Shown in pieces: positions 1 through 9,010 of a stretch of DNA of 64,000 nt. Source of the stretch: Opeltia flavorubescens (taxonomy: Eukaryota > Ascomycota > Lecanoromycetes > Teloschistales > Teloschistaceae); the NCBI GenBank assembly GCA_000442125.1, contig KE546966.1, positions 830,969-894,968 on the forward strand, in the 5' to 3' direction. The notes under the pieces were generated by a model. It saw nothing but the letters and a program-made list of their open reading frames with translations, did not search any database and was not told where the DNA came from. The translations under genes were made by a program, and so were the position numbers. Position 1 is the first letter of the stretch; each line of letters starts with the position of its first letter.

Positions 1-2
1 TC

Positions 3-347
3 TACCTCTCTCTGCACTTGAACTCGAAAGTCGCATCTTTTCCCATGGGCACGTTTGCGGTGAATATGATTGGCACGGCACTGGAGGGCATGTTTTGGGA
101 TCTGCAGCATTCGGGATCTGGGGTCGCGGGGGGGAGAGTTGGGTGTCAGGTTCTGCAGGGGATGATGGATGGGTTTTGCGGGGCGGCGACGACGGTGAGT
201 ACGTGGGTTGCGGAGATCAAGGGGTTGAGGAGGAGGCATGCGTGGATTTATGGGGGATTGAGCGTACTGGTTGCGTTGGGGATTTTGGTGGGCATAATGG
301 GGGGTGTGCTTTGGGGGAGGGGGTGGGAGAGGCCGGTTTGTGCGTGA
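3..347 (+). CDS. FEX: Fluoride export protein FEX (CrcB/Fluc family), 3' part only
   Basis: Only the last 114 residues are in the window; the frame is already open at base 3 and the N-terminal half lies upstream. The visible part is one Fluc/CrcB repeat: a GTFAVNMIGT segment carrying the conserved pore Asn, then GFCGAATTVSTWVAEI, which matches the G-x2-G-x2-TT-x-STW signature, then a closing hydrophobic helix (GGLSVLVALGILVGIMGG). Eukaryotic FEX proteins fuse two such repeats in one plasma-membrane channel that expels fluoride; this would be the second repeat. The family is clear from the motifs; the two-repeat architecture is assumed from known fungal FEX. The last exon has no visible intron and ends with TGA at 345-347. 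Confidence 0.85.
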   Translation, partial: YLSLHLNSKVASFPMGTFAVNMIGTALEGMFWDLQHSGSGVAGGRVGCQVLQGMMDGFCGAATTVSTWVAEIKGLRRRHAWIYGGLSVLVALGILVGIMGGVLWGRGWERPVCA

Positions 348-2190
348 TGGGTGTGATGGTATGAAGGGTTATAATCAAAAGAATCTTTGAAGACTACTTA
401 CATAATATATATATATTAAATTGTTAACATTGACCGCACTAAATGTTGGCTGGTATCCGAAAACGTAATGCCCAGGAAATCCGTAAAGCTCAACCATCAC
501 GCCAACTCCCTTAGATCCATGTCTCCAACTCTATTAAGCTGTAAGCGGAAGTCCGGAAAGAGGAATGAGAAAGTAAAGGTATCGTAGACGGAATGGTCAA
601 AGCAGATCGTGCGCAAGCAATCACATCGTCTCTACCTGGTCATATGGCACTACCTTGAAAGAATAGTGTAGCTATTTGCCTTGGTACTGCATCACGTATA
701 CCTTGGTCATCGAGGCGGGGATTCCAGGTGTGGGTAGCGAACGGTGTCACAGGCAAGGTGAGCTTCAAGATTCTTGGCTTGCATACGTATAGATAGGACA
801 AAGGCCTTTAGAACAGCAATCGTCTTGTCATAGTCTTACAATATTTTCTGCTCAATCGGGCGGTGACATCCCGGATAGGACGGATAGATTGTTTGAAAGC
901 TGGGGTAGTGCCTTCTTTGGTGCAAATTCCTGAGTCGAAATCTGAAAGATGTTGCATTTCCTGAATCGGATATGGAAACATACCGCACAAAATGAAGTGA
1001 AACATGCAAGTCGGACAGCTGCGTCGATTAACAAGCTTTCCTGTCTACCTAATTAAAACAGATTGAAAGTCGTCTCAGAAACAAAGACAACACCTAATAT
1101 CCGAAGGTACAATTGAGTGTTTTGCAGCGTCTAATAAGATATTATGCATCAAAAAGAGAAATTTACGACCAACAAGTGGCTGTTGGAATGGGAAAGAGGA
1201 GAGCGAGTACAAATGGAAATGATTCATCTTTGAAGAGTCGTACACAAGGAAGGGTACATGCATTAGCCGTTACAGAACAGAGGCAGTCCTTGTTGAGTCA
1301 GAAATTTGACACTCTCCCATTGCACGACGAATCACAAAGTAGCCCATAGATTTGATGGATGACAGATTATTGTCGTCGTCGTGGACATGTGGATTCAGAT
1401 AATTGGAAAAGATTGCCAAGCTTTTTTCAGCTATTTGATCGGCCAAGCCAACCAAGCCATCGCAAGCCCAGCCCTGCCGAGCCTGCATCGGTCCGGAGGT
1501 CGGACCAGGGTCTGGCCTGTGATTCGACCAAGGCTGCTGAAAGGATCGGAAAGGATGCCACGGTACCTGCAGCTGCCAGGAGCCAAACAAAACGAACTTT
1601 AATTTGCCTACAAACTTGTATCCTCAAGGTCTCCCATGTTGCTGTTTACGAAGCCAGCACCAAGGGTTGAATGGGAGGATTTAATGGTAAACAGAGAGCG
1701 GCGGCTGGGCAAAGAGATCAAGTGATGCATAAACAGATGCAGCAAGGATAAAGGTAAGGTGCGGAGCATGAATAATATCATCGTCAATCTCGCTGAGTCG
1801 GGCTACGTATTGCCAATTTGATAGCGCTTAAGCCCCCCGGACCAAACAAGCCTGGGTAAAACGTCCTCCCCTGCATCTTCATCATGTTACAACATTATTG
1901 GATACTCAGGGGCAACGCGCAATCTTAATCGCTTCGGACGCCTTGCCCTCAGCTCTTTCCCTTCTCGTCCATCTTAGCATCCCTCCATCTATCACTAGTG
2001 ACGGAGTGAAAAACGGTTCGGCCTTGACTCCACCCTCTACCCTTTTCACGCCGCTGCCTCGTGCCTTCTTCTTATCACTTTCATCACACTCTTTTCATCG
2101 ACCAGGGAGAACACTCTTTTGATTCCTACCCCCCCATGGTTCGATAACATTGCTTTACTTTTATCCGTATCATCTTCGCCATCACTCATT
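348..2190. other. Intergenic region between FEX and the GH16 gene
   Basis: No convincing gene is seen. Short open frames on both strands (for example near 1113-1670) lack domains, signal peptides or splice continuity. The last ~250 bases before 2190 are pyrimidine-rich on the + strand, as is usual in fungal promoters and 5' leaders, and probably hold the GH16 transcription start. Confidence 0.6.
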
Positions 2191-3381
2191 ATGTCTTATT
2201 TTACACGAGTAGCTTCATTGTTTACCTTATTACTGTTCATCTCCACGGTCCGCGCAGATTGCGAGTGTGGCTACACCGTCAATGGAACTTTATACACAGA
2301 TCTGACCGAATCCGACTTTCTTCACATAAAGAACATCAACGAGTCTGGTTGGATACCGCAGAAGTACTCTGTTGACCCGGAGCTTGCTCGCGGTCCTTAC
2401 GGCAAAGAAGCTTCGCCCGACCAAATCGTCTTCAATCCTTTGAAAAGTCGCTATGATTGGGCAGGCGAAGGCATAAACGGCGGTGATGGCGGAGCGCAAG
2501 TTATCGTCAAAGGTGGAGACCCGGGCAAAGGTGGCATGATTCAGATGGGAGAAATGAACACCAACAGAACAGACATAATGTATGGAAGTTTTCGCGCTGC
2601 AATCAAATTGACTGGCACACCGGGGACCTGTGGCGCTTTCTTCTGGGTACGTTCTGGCTTTGTAATCGTTGTCCCGCACCCTGGGCTATGCTGACCATGA
2701 TCATCGCAGTATCTCAACGATACGCAAGAAATCGATATGGAATTCCTTTCCTCAGAGTTCAACGCTACATCCCATCCAGTAAATCTCGTCCTTCAATCGC
2801 AAGCATCTCTGGATGCCGGCTTCAATGCTGGTGACACCGACTCCTTCCAAGTTCACCAACTGCCTTATGACCCATCTGGAGGTTTCCACGAATACCGCTT
2901 TGACTGGTTCAAAGATCACGTGGATTTCTATGCTGATGGAGTACTCTTGAAAACCATGACGGGCGATGGCGTTCCGTCAGACCCTGGGCATATAGCGCTG
3001 TCGCAATGGAGCAATGGAGACCCTAAGTGGAGTGCCGGACCTCCAACAAAGGATGCGGTCATGACTGTCAGTTACCTCAAGGGTTACTTCAACAGCTCGG
3101 ACACCGCGAGACAGGCTGATTGGAAAAACCGGTGTACAAATATCAACGCGCCCAACGCGACTTGCGAGGTGCCCGAGATCACCGCGCCACCCCAAGGCAA
3201 CGCGAGCGCAAAGACATTCTTCTTCAGCCAAGAACAAAACATGACTGTAAATCAGTCAATACCTGGTGGGAATCCCAACACAGTCGAAAGTGGCGCATGG
3301 TCCGTCCAGGCCTCTACGCAAGGCATCTTCACAATCCTTCTATTGTCATCTTTGGTTCTATTCATGGAGTGGTGGTCGTAA
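2191..3381 (+). CDS. Secreted GH16 family glycosidase/transglycosylase, probably GPI-anchored
   Basis: Two exons, 2191-2646 and 2710-3381, are joined by a 63 bp phase-0 intron (GTACGT...CAG, branch CTGAC), giving 375 residues. Residues 1-22 form a signal peptide, followed by DCECGYTVNG. The GH16 catalytic motif E-I-D-M-E lies at about E159-D161-E163 just after the intron; the outer glutamates are the nucleophile and acid/base in the family. Further concanavalin-A-fold features are HEYRFDWF and the HIALSQWSNGDPKWS stretch. Several N-x-S/T sites and a hydrophobic C-terminus (GIFTILLLSSLVLF) after a small-residue stretch suggest a GPI signal. The likely role is cleavage or cross-linking of cell-wall beta-glucan; the exact substrate cannot be read from sequence. 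The start is the ATG that directly precedes the signal peptide; upstream in-frame codons are not ATG. Confidence 0.88.
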
Positions 3382-4369
3382 GAAACGGTAGGCTTTTGCC
3401 TTGGTTCCAGTTGAGCAACAAGCAGGATACTGTATGAATGCGGTATACCCCAGAATTTTGTAGGCTTTAGGGAGGCAGGCGTTGCGTTGTGACGAGCATT
3501 CTATTCATGTTAAATACTTTAGTCGATATCAGGTATCCGGGCTATCTATCAGGCCCGGTTGTCACGTAGCAATGACAGCATATTGTCCATGAAAGAAGCA
3601 GGCGTGGTACAGGCGGTTCATTTAAGGTCGAAGTGCAGCTTGGCAAATGCAGATATAGGCGAGGAAAACAGTGCTGACGCTCCTCCTTTGCCCTGTTCGC
3701 CTGACCGTGCCTCTGGGAACAAGTGCGTAAGATGTGTGGGCCAGCAGCAGAGGCCGAGGGCCCGAAGAGGCGTTTGGCGATCCCGCCCCGGCTGTGACGA
3801 GAGCCGCAGTCTTGGCTCTGGCGTTGCCCCTAAACATCAACATCTTTTCATCTTTGATCTTATCCTCTACTGATAGTCATTCTTCGTCGTTGAGTTTGGG
3901 GAAGACCCGTCCACTCGTTTCATCATCTAGGAACCGATCTGTCAACCTGCATTCTTCAGTCTTAGACAAGAAATATCAAAATTCATAGTACAGGTCGTTC
4001 CTTCCTCGCTACTTCGTATCAGTCCTCAAGAGTCGGTCAGATTCAACTGCCATTCGACATACGTACAAGACTTAGACTCACAAACATCTCGAGGACAAGG
4101 AAATTTGCACAGCATACCTTACCAGCATAACATTCGCCCTCTTCTCTTCTGACACATTTTCAAGCCCACCTCGACTCAACTCAATTCGTATTCGGTTTTC
4201 AAACGCTGTTCCTGGGATCCTTTCTCATCTTAGACCTTACGAGTCTTCGACCGTTTGCGTGTTTTTGTGAATCGTCTGATCTACGCACCAAAGCTCGGTG
4301 TCTTGCAAGAGGTGGACACAGCTGCGGGAAACAACAGTTCACCAATCGATACCTTACACCGGATTCGCA
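3382..4369. other. Intergenic region with CT-rich leader
   Basis: No gene is recognised. From about 3870 to 4369 the + strand is pyrimidine-rich with many TTC/CTT runs, consistent with the promoter and a long 5' leader of the gene starting at 4370. The open frames at 3559-3988 show no domain or conserved composition. Confidence 0.5.
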
Positions 4370-5494
4370 ATGCTGCGTCTTGCTATTTTGTCGTTGGTCC
4401 TCGTACCATCAATACTTGCGGCAGATCCAGTGTCGCCTTCGTCAGCATCTAAGAATGAAGCGAGTCCTGTTGTATTACTGTTGCAAAAACCAGCCCCTCA
4501 ACCGCAGCTGCCGTATCTCGAGAGAAGGAACCTTGATCTTGATCGACGACAAATACAGCCAGCAGCCGCAGGAGGTAAGTCAATCTTTCCCAACACTGGA
4601 GACTTGGTACTGACTTTGCATTGGCAGCCCCAGCAGCAGCGTAAGTGGATAACTCACGTTTTGTGTACAGCCGTCGCATCAATACCGTTCATACGTGTCT
4701 CAAATGACTTTCTGGTGATCTTAATGGCAATAAAACATATATATGCTGACCTTTTTTTCTTACAGAGCAGCTGGTGCTCCACAACAGCCTGCCGCACCAG
4801 CCCCAGTAGCAGCGTAAGCTATCTCCTGGTGTACCTTTTCAATCTCCAGGCTGGAGATGCTGACATTGATCTCTCAGGAAACCTGCTACGCCGGCAACGG
4901 TAGCAACGGTAGCAACAGTAGCAACGGCAGCAACGGTAGCGTAAGTCATCCTTGTACTCCATTTCAAAACAACCGTTAGTCAAGGACACAATGTTTTGTG
5001 GCATGATACCTACTTAGAAAAATGCTGACAGCCGTTTTCCCAGGCCCGTGGCTCCAACAGCGGCGTAAGTCATGTTCCTATCTTCCGGCCCGAACAGTAC
5101 CACTAAGGTCTTGAAATATACTTTCTACCCGGATATGCTAATATGAACTTCCAGAGCTCCCGTAGCCGGAACCGCTACAGCAGTAGCGCCCGCAGCAGCA
5201 GCGCCCGCTCCGGCAGCCCCGGCAGCAGCAGGAGTCGTTGGAGCTCATGGAAGTGTTCCAGTTAATAAAGGTCCGGCTACGGCTCTGACGACGGCGCCGT
5301 CAGCGAAGTCGGGAAGCATCGGCATGGGAACCCTGACAGGCCAAGTTGGAGTTGTAAGGACGCAAGAAGCAAAGAGTGAGGCAGGCTCGGGAATAGACAG
5401 CATCTTCGGATTTGTGGCATCATGGCCTTCAGCATTCAAAATTGGAGCAAGTGTACTAGTTGGCACTGCTGTGGGTGTGGGAATATTATTGTAA
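4370..5494 (+). CDS. Secreted Ala/Pro-rich protein built from mini-exons, GPI-like C-terminus
   Basis: No known family is recognised. Six exons: 4370-4574, 4628-4640, 4766-4813, 4878-4940, 5044-5064, 5155-5494 (690 nt, 229 residues). Every intron starts GTAAG and ends CAG, and most carry a CTGAC/CTAAT branch site. The frame stays open throughout: intron 1 is phase 1 and introns 2-5 are all phase 2. Residues 1-17 (MLRLAILSLVLVPSILA) are a signal peptide. The middle is low complexity: exon 4 encodes repeated T-V-A triplets from a 9 bp repeat, and exon 6 begins with a long Ala/Pro tract. The C-terminus (FKIGASVLVGTAVGVGILL) is hydrophobic to the last residue, as in GPI-anchored wall proteins. 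An upstream in-frame GTG at 4298 was rejected as start. Wall localisation is inference; the exon model rests on splice consensus and frame. Confidence 0.72.
4893..4940 (+). repeat. 9 bp tandem repeat (GGTAGCAAC type) within exon 4
   Basis: About five imperfect copies of a 9-base unit (GGTAGCAAC, with AGTAGCAAC and GGCAGCAAC variants) are read in frame as Thr-Val-Ala. The array lies wholly inside one short exon and ends exactly at the GC|GTAAGT donor, so copy-number change would alter the protein by three residues per unit. Confidence 0.8.
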
Positions 5495-6300
5495 GAGTAC
5501 ATCATGGCAAACGGCGTTCTTCCAACATCACGAAGGCCTAGAGGGTATAAAGGAATGAACAGATTCATGGCGTTATGGGAGTTTTTGTCAAAGGCATGTT
5601 GAATAAATTGCTCAGCCCAGTAGCACATCAGACGAGTATCATATGTTCTGCTCCCACGATTACTCCCTTGGCGTTCAAACATTATGCTCAATTCCGTTCC
5701 CAACCAAAGTTTGACTGAAGCAGTACCTTAGATCCAGCGGTATGTAAGCGCTTTTAGCGGCAAAGCGACTGCTGCATTATCTCATCCTACAATTCTTAGC
5801 ATGCTTTAACAATCGCTGGTCCACCCATCGAAACTACACATGTAGATCTTTGAAATACTACACTACCCTCATTAGAAACATCGTACCATTCGTTGACCTT
5901 GATAATTATGGCACAGTGTCCGCCGTCGAAAGTACGTTGGCCAGGAGTTTGGTTATCTCCCTGCAGGTATTGGTACCAATTCACACACGGACACTCGCAC
6001 ATTCGCGAGCCACAAGCGCAACGGTACAGGACAAAGCAGATATATTGGACAGTATCATGACCGACATGATGGTTCTCTGTTTCACCGTTNCTCTTTTTAC
6101 TTTTCGCCAAGAGCTCTGGTAGCTTTATGCCTTCTCATTCGGTTGTACCTCATTGATATACCAGAGTCATTCTCTTCTCCTCTATGCACAAGACTCATTG
6201 TTTTTCAAGAGGGACGCTGTTTCCCCTACTTTTTTCGCTCCATGAAATTCCTTGGATCTTTTCTTCATCTTCAATGCTTGAGCACGCATAAACAAAGGCC
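5495..6300. other. Intergenic region upstream of the zinc transporter
   Basis: It holds the 3' end of the mini-exon gene and the promoter of the CDF gene. A reverse-strand open frame (5245-5703) overlaps the final exon antisense and has no recognisable product. One undetermined base occurs near 6090. Nothing else is supported. Confidence 0.5.
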
Positions 6301-7422
6301 ATGGCGTGCTTAAAGATTTCCCGGACCTCAAGACTGCTGGTTATTATTACCATATCCTTCTGCTTCTTCGTAGCTGAAATCTCAGTCGGCTTCTCTACCC
6401 ATTCTCTTGCACTCATAGCCGACTCTTTTCATTACTTGAGTGACCTGCTGAGTTTCGTGGTTGCACTTGTCGCGCTGAAGATGTCAGAAAAGGTCAAATC
6501 ACCAAGCAGTCTTTCGTTTGGTTGGCAACGGTCTCAGCTTCTGGGAGCATTCTTTAACGGGGTCTTCCTCGTAGCTCTAGGCATGAGTATCTTTTTGCAG
6601 TCGATCGAGCGGTTTATCACGATCCAGGAGATGAGAAATCCGATCCTAGTGCTTATTATAGGCAGTGTGGGCCTCACTTTGAATATCATCAGTGCTCTGT
6701 TTCTGCACGAACATAACGATGAGGAGGTCTCCGGGCACACTGGAGGATGTGGGAGCCACATAACGCTGGAGCGTGGACATGACACCAGTATCGAGATGCC
6801 AGATACCGCACACCCTACCCATCTCAACCACAAACACCGCAACCGCAAACCCACCAAATCGAATGGTCATGACCTCGGTATGCTCGGCGTTCTCATTCAT
6901 GTTGTGTCCGACGCCATCAACAATCTTGGTATCATCGTCGCCGCCCTTGTCATCCGATTCACGCACGCTCATTCCCGCTTCTACGCGGATCCCGGGGTCA
7001 GTATGGGCATCTCCTTCATGATTGTCTTCTCCGCTTTACCACTCATCAAATCAAGTGGCTCCATACTCCTACAGTCAGCGCCTCTTGACGTCGATCTTGA
7101 AGACGTCAAGCACGATCTGGAGCAGATTGATGGGGTGGTAAGCGTGCATGAGCTTCATGCATGGCGGTTGAGTCAGAACAAGGCGATTGCGACGGCACAC
7201 ATTGTAGTGAAAGGCAAGTGGATGGACGAATTTATGGAGATTGCAGAGGTGGTAGGGGAGTGTTTACATGCGTACGGGATCCATAGCGTCACGCTGCAGC
7301 CGGAGATAGTCATGGGGAACGAGACGGGTCATCGAGCAGAGCGAATGATGCAAGATGAGCAGGAAGGGAGGTGCCGAATACGATGTGGTAAGGTTTGTGA
7401 GAAGTTAAAGTGCTGTGGTTGA
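6301..7422 (+). CDS. CDF family zinc transporter (Zrc1/Cot1-like)
   Basis: A single-exon gene of 373 residues. The four-residue metal site is visible: H44-x3-D48 in helix 2 (DSFHYLSD) and H200-x3-D204 in helix 5 (HVVSDAIN), the HD-HD pattern of zinc-selecting cation diffusion facilitators. A His-rich cytosolic loop (about 136-190) separates helices 4 and 5, and the C-terminal domain (VSVHELHAWRLSQ) follows the membrane part. The protein ends in a Cys-rich tail (CRIRCGKVCEKLKCCG), which is unusual and might bind metal. Members move Zn2+ out of the cytosol into vacuole, ER or Golgi in exchange for protons. The stop codon is only about 157 bp from the edge of the giant AT-rich element, yet the gene carries no stop codons or RIP-type bias. 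Confidence 0.9.
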   Translation: MACLKISRTSRLLVIITISFCFFVAEISVGFSTHSLALIADSFHYLSDLLSFVVALVALKMSEKVKSPSSLSFGWQRSQLLGAFFNGVFLVALGMSIFLQSIERFITIQEMRNPILVLIIGSVGLTLNIISALFLHEHNDEEVSGHTGGCGSHITLERGHDTSIEMPDTAHPTHLNHKHRNRKPTKSNGHDLGMLGVLIHVVSDAINNLGIIVAALVIRFTHAHSRFYADPGVSMGISFMIVFSALPLIKSSGSILLQSAPLDVDLEDVKHDLEQIDGVVSVHELHAWRLSQNKAIATAHIVVKGKWMDEFMEIAEVVGECLHAYGIHSVTLQPEIVMGNETGHRAERMMQDEQEGRCRIRCGKVCEKLKCCG

Positions 7423-7578
7423 TGCAGGATGGATGGAGTATGATTAAAAGCTTGCATTGCGTTTCAAAGGCTGCGTCTTATTTGTAGACTCATTTCTCGT
7501 CGGTAATCCTACATGCCATCCTCTTTTTGATTCCCAACAGAGGCTGTGATTGAAGGGGTCATTTTGAGACTAAGTCTT
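7423..7578. other. 3' flank of the CDF gene up to the element edge
   Basis: This is normal-composition sequence that must hold the transporter's 3' UTR and terminator. It ends abruptly at the terminal inverted repeat of the AT-rich element. No gene. Confidence 0.6.
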
Positions 7579-7731
7579 GGCGTTTATAGTCGCCTAGGTG
7601 TGCCAGATTACTATAACTTTTTCACTTTTCCATTTCGCTAAAATAAATTTTAAAAATTTAACTTTTATATACGCCCGATATTTTATATTTATATTTTACT
7701 TTTATTCTACTATAATTTTATTATAATTTTA
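7579..7731 (+). repeat. Left terminal inverted repeat
   Basis: It aligns with the reverse complement of 39239-39391 without gaps over about 150 bases. By eye there are about 23 differences, all transitions except one A/C, as expected if both arms were mutated independently by RIP. The outer ~60 bases (TATAGTCGCCTAGGTGTGCC onward) still contain CA/TG; the inner part does not. The repeat may really begin at 7585, because the outermost six bases match better as a direct repeat. Confidence 0.85.
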
Positions 7732-8639
7732 TTATAATTTTATAATAGTCCTTATTATATTAAATTTATAAAGCTTTTCTATAATTAAATACGCCGCGAT
7801 ACCCTTTTATATTTTAAAATTTTATTTATTTAATATTTATAAAACTTTAAAATTTATTTAATATAATATTTTTTAAATTTTATTATATTATATAAATATA
7901 TATTAGTATTAATTTATAATTTTATTAATTTTTATTATAACCTATTTTTTATACTTATTTTTTAGCTAAATTTATATTTATAAAACTTTATTTAAATTTT
8001 ATTTATAAATCTATTCTATATATATAAAAAAAATCTAATTAATAAAAAAATATTAAAAATAAATGGTTATAATCTAGAAAATTAAATTTAAAATTTATAT
8101 TTTTAAATTATATAGTTAAAGAAAATTTAAAGTTTATTTTTATATTTATTTAATTTATTTATTAAAATAAATTAATTAAATTTATATTAAATATAATATT
8201 TATAAAATTATTATATTCTAGTTTAATTTTAATTAATATACGTCGGATTATTTTTAAAAAATATTAGCGCTTTAATTATATATAATAATATTTATATAAA
8301 ATTTATATATATTAATTAATAAATATTAAAAACCGGAATTATTAATAATAGATATTTTAATATAAAAATCTTTATATTATATATATTATTAAATATAAAA
8401 AATAATAAAGTTTTAAAAAAAAAAAAATTTTTTATCTATTTAAATATATTTAGTTTTTTATCTAGATTATATTTATTATAATAATTAATAGTTTATAAAT
8501 TCGATTATTAAAATATATTAAATTAAATATATAAACTCGCGAGGTGTATATTTATAACTAGGTATATATTAAAGTTTTCTAGATAATTAAAGCGGCGAAT
8601 TTTTATATTATTATTTTTAATAAATTTACCGATATATTT

Positions 8640-9010
8640 TATATAATTTAAAATAAATAATAGATTCGTATATTACTACTACTAGCGAGGTAATCTAGAT
8701 AAAAAGTAGAAGGTTAAAAATAAAAAAAAATATAAATTTTTTATATTTTAAAGGGATTTATATTAAATAAAATATATAATATAAAAAATAATATTTATAA
8801 ATAATATTAGCGGAGTTATTATAAATATTCGAGTATTTAAATTAAAGTATTAAAACGAGTTTTTTTTTAATAAAAGCTTTAAAAATAATTAAAAATTTTT
8901 AAAATAATTTCGAATTTATAATAAATATTATATATATAAATATATATATAATCGAACTTTTATAACGGAATTAGAAAAATATAGCGAATTTATAATAAAA
9001 AAATAGTAAA
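8640..9010. repeat. Dispersed repeat, copy 1 (partner near 27490-27830)
   Basis: It shares with 27490-27830 the blocks AAAAGTAGAAGGTTAAAAAT and TATATATATAATCGAACTTT in the same order and orientation, with diverged sequence between. The pair lies about 18.8 kb apart. The TATA-rich block followed by TCGAACTTT could be an LTR promoter remnant, but no coding neighbour supports that. Confidence 0.5.

Noticed and set aside
1113-1670. Overlapping short frames on both strands upstream of GH16
   Set aside because: None starts a recognisable protein or can be extended by plausible splicing.
5245-5703. 152-codon antisense frame over the last exon of the mini-exon gene
   Set aside because: It mirrors the Ala/Pro-rich coding strand and has no own features; a shadow of the sense gene.
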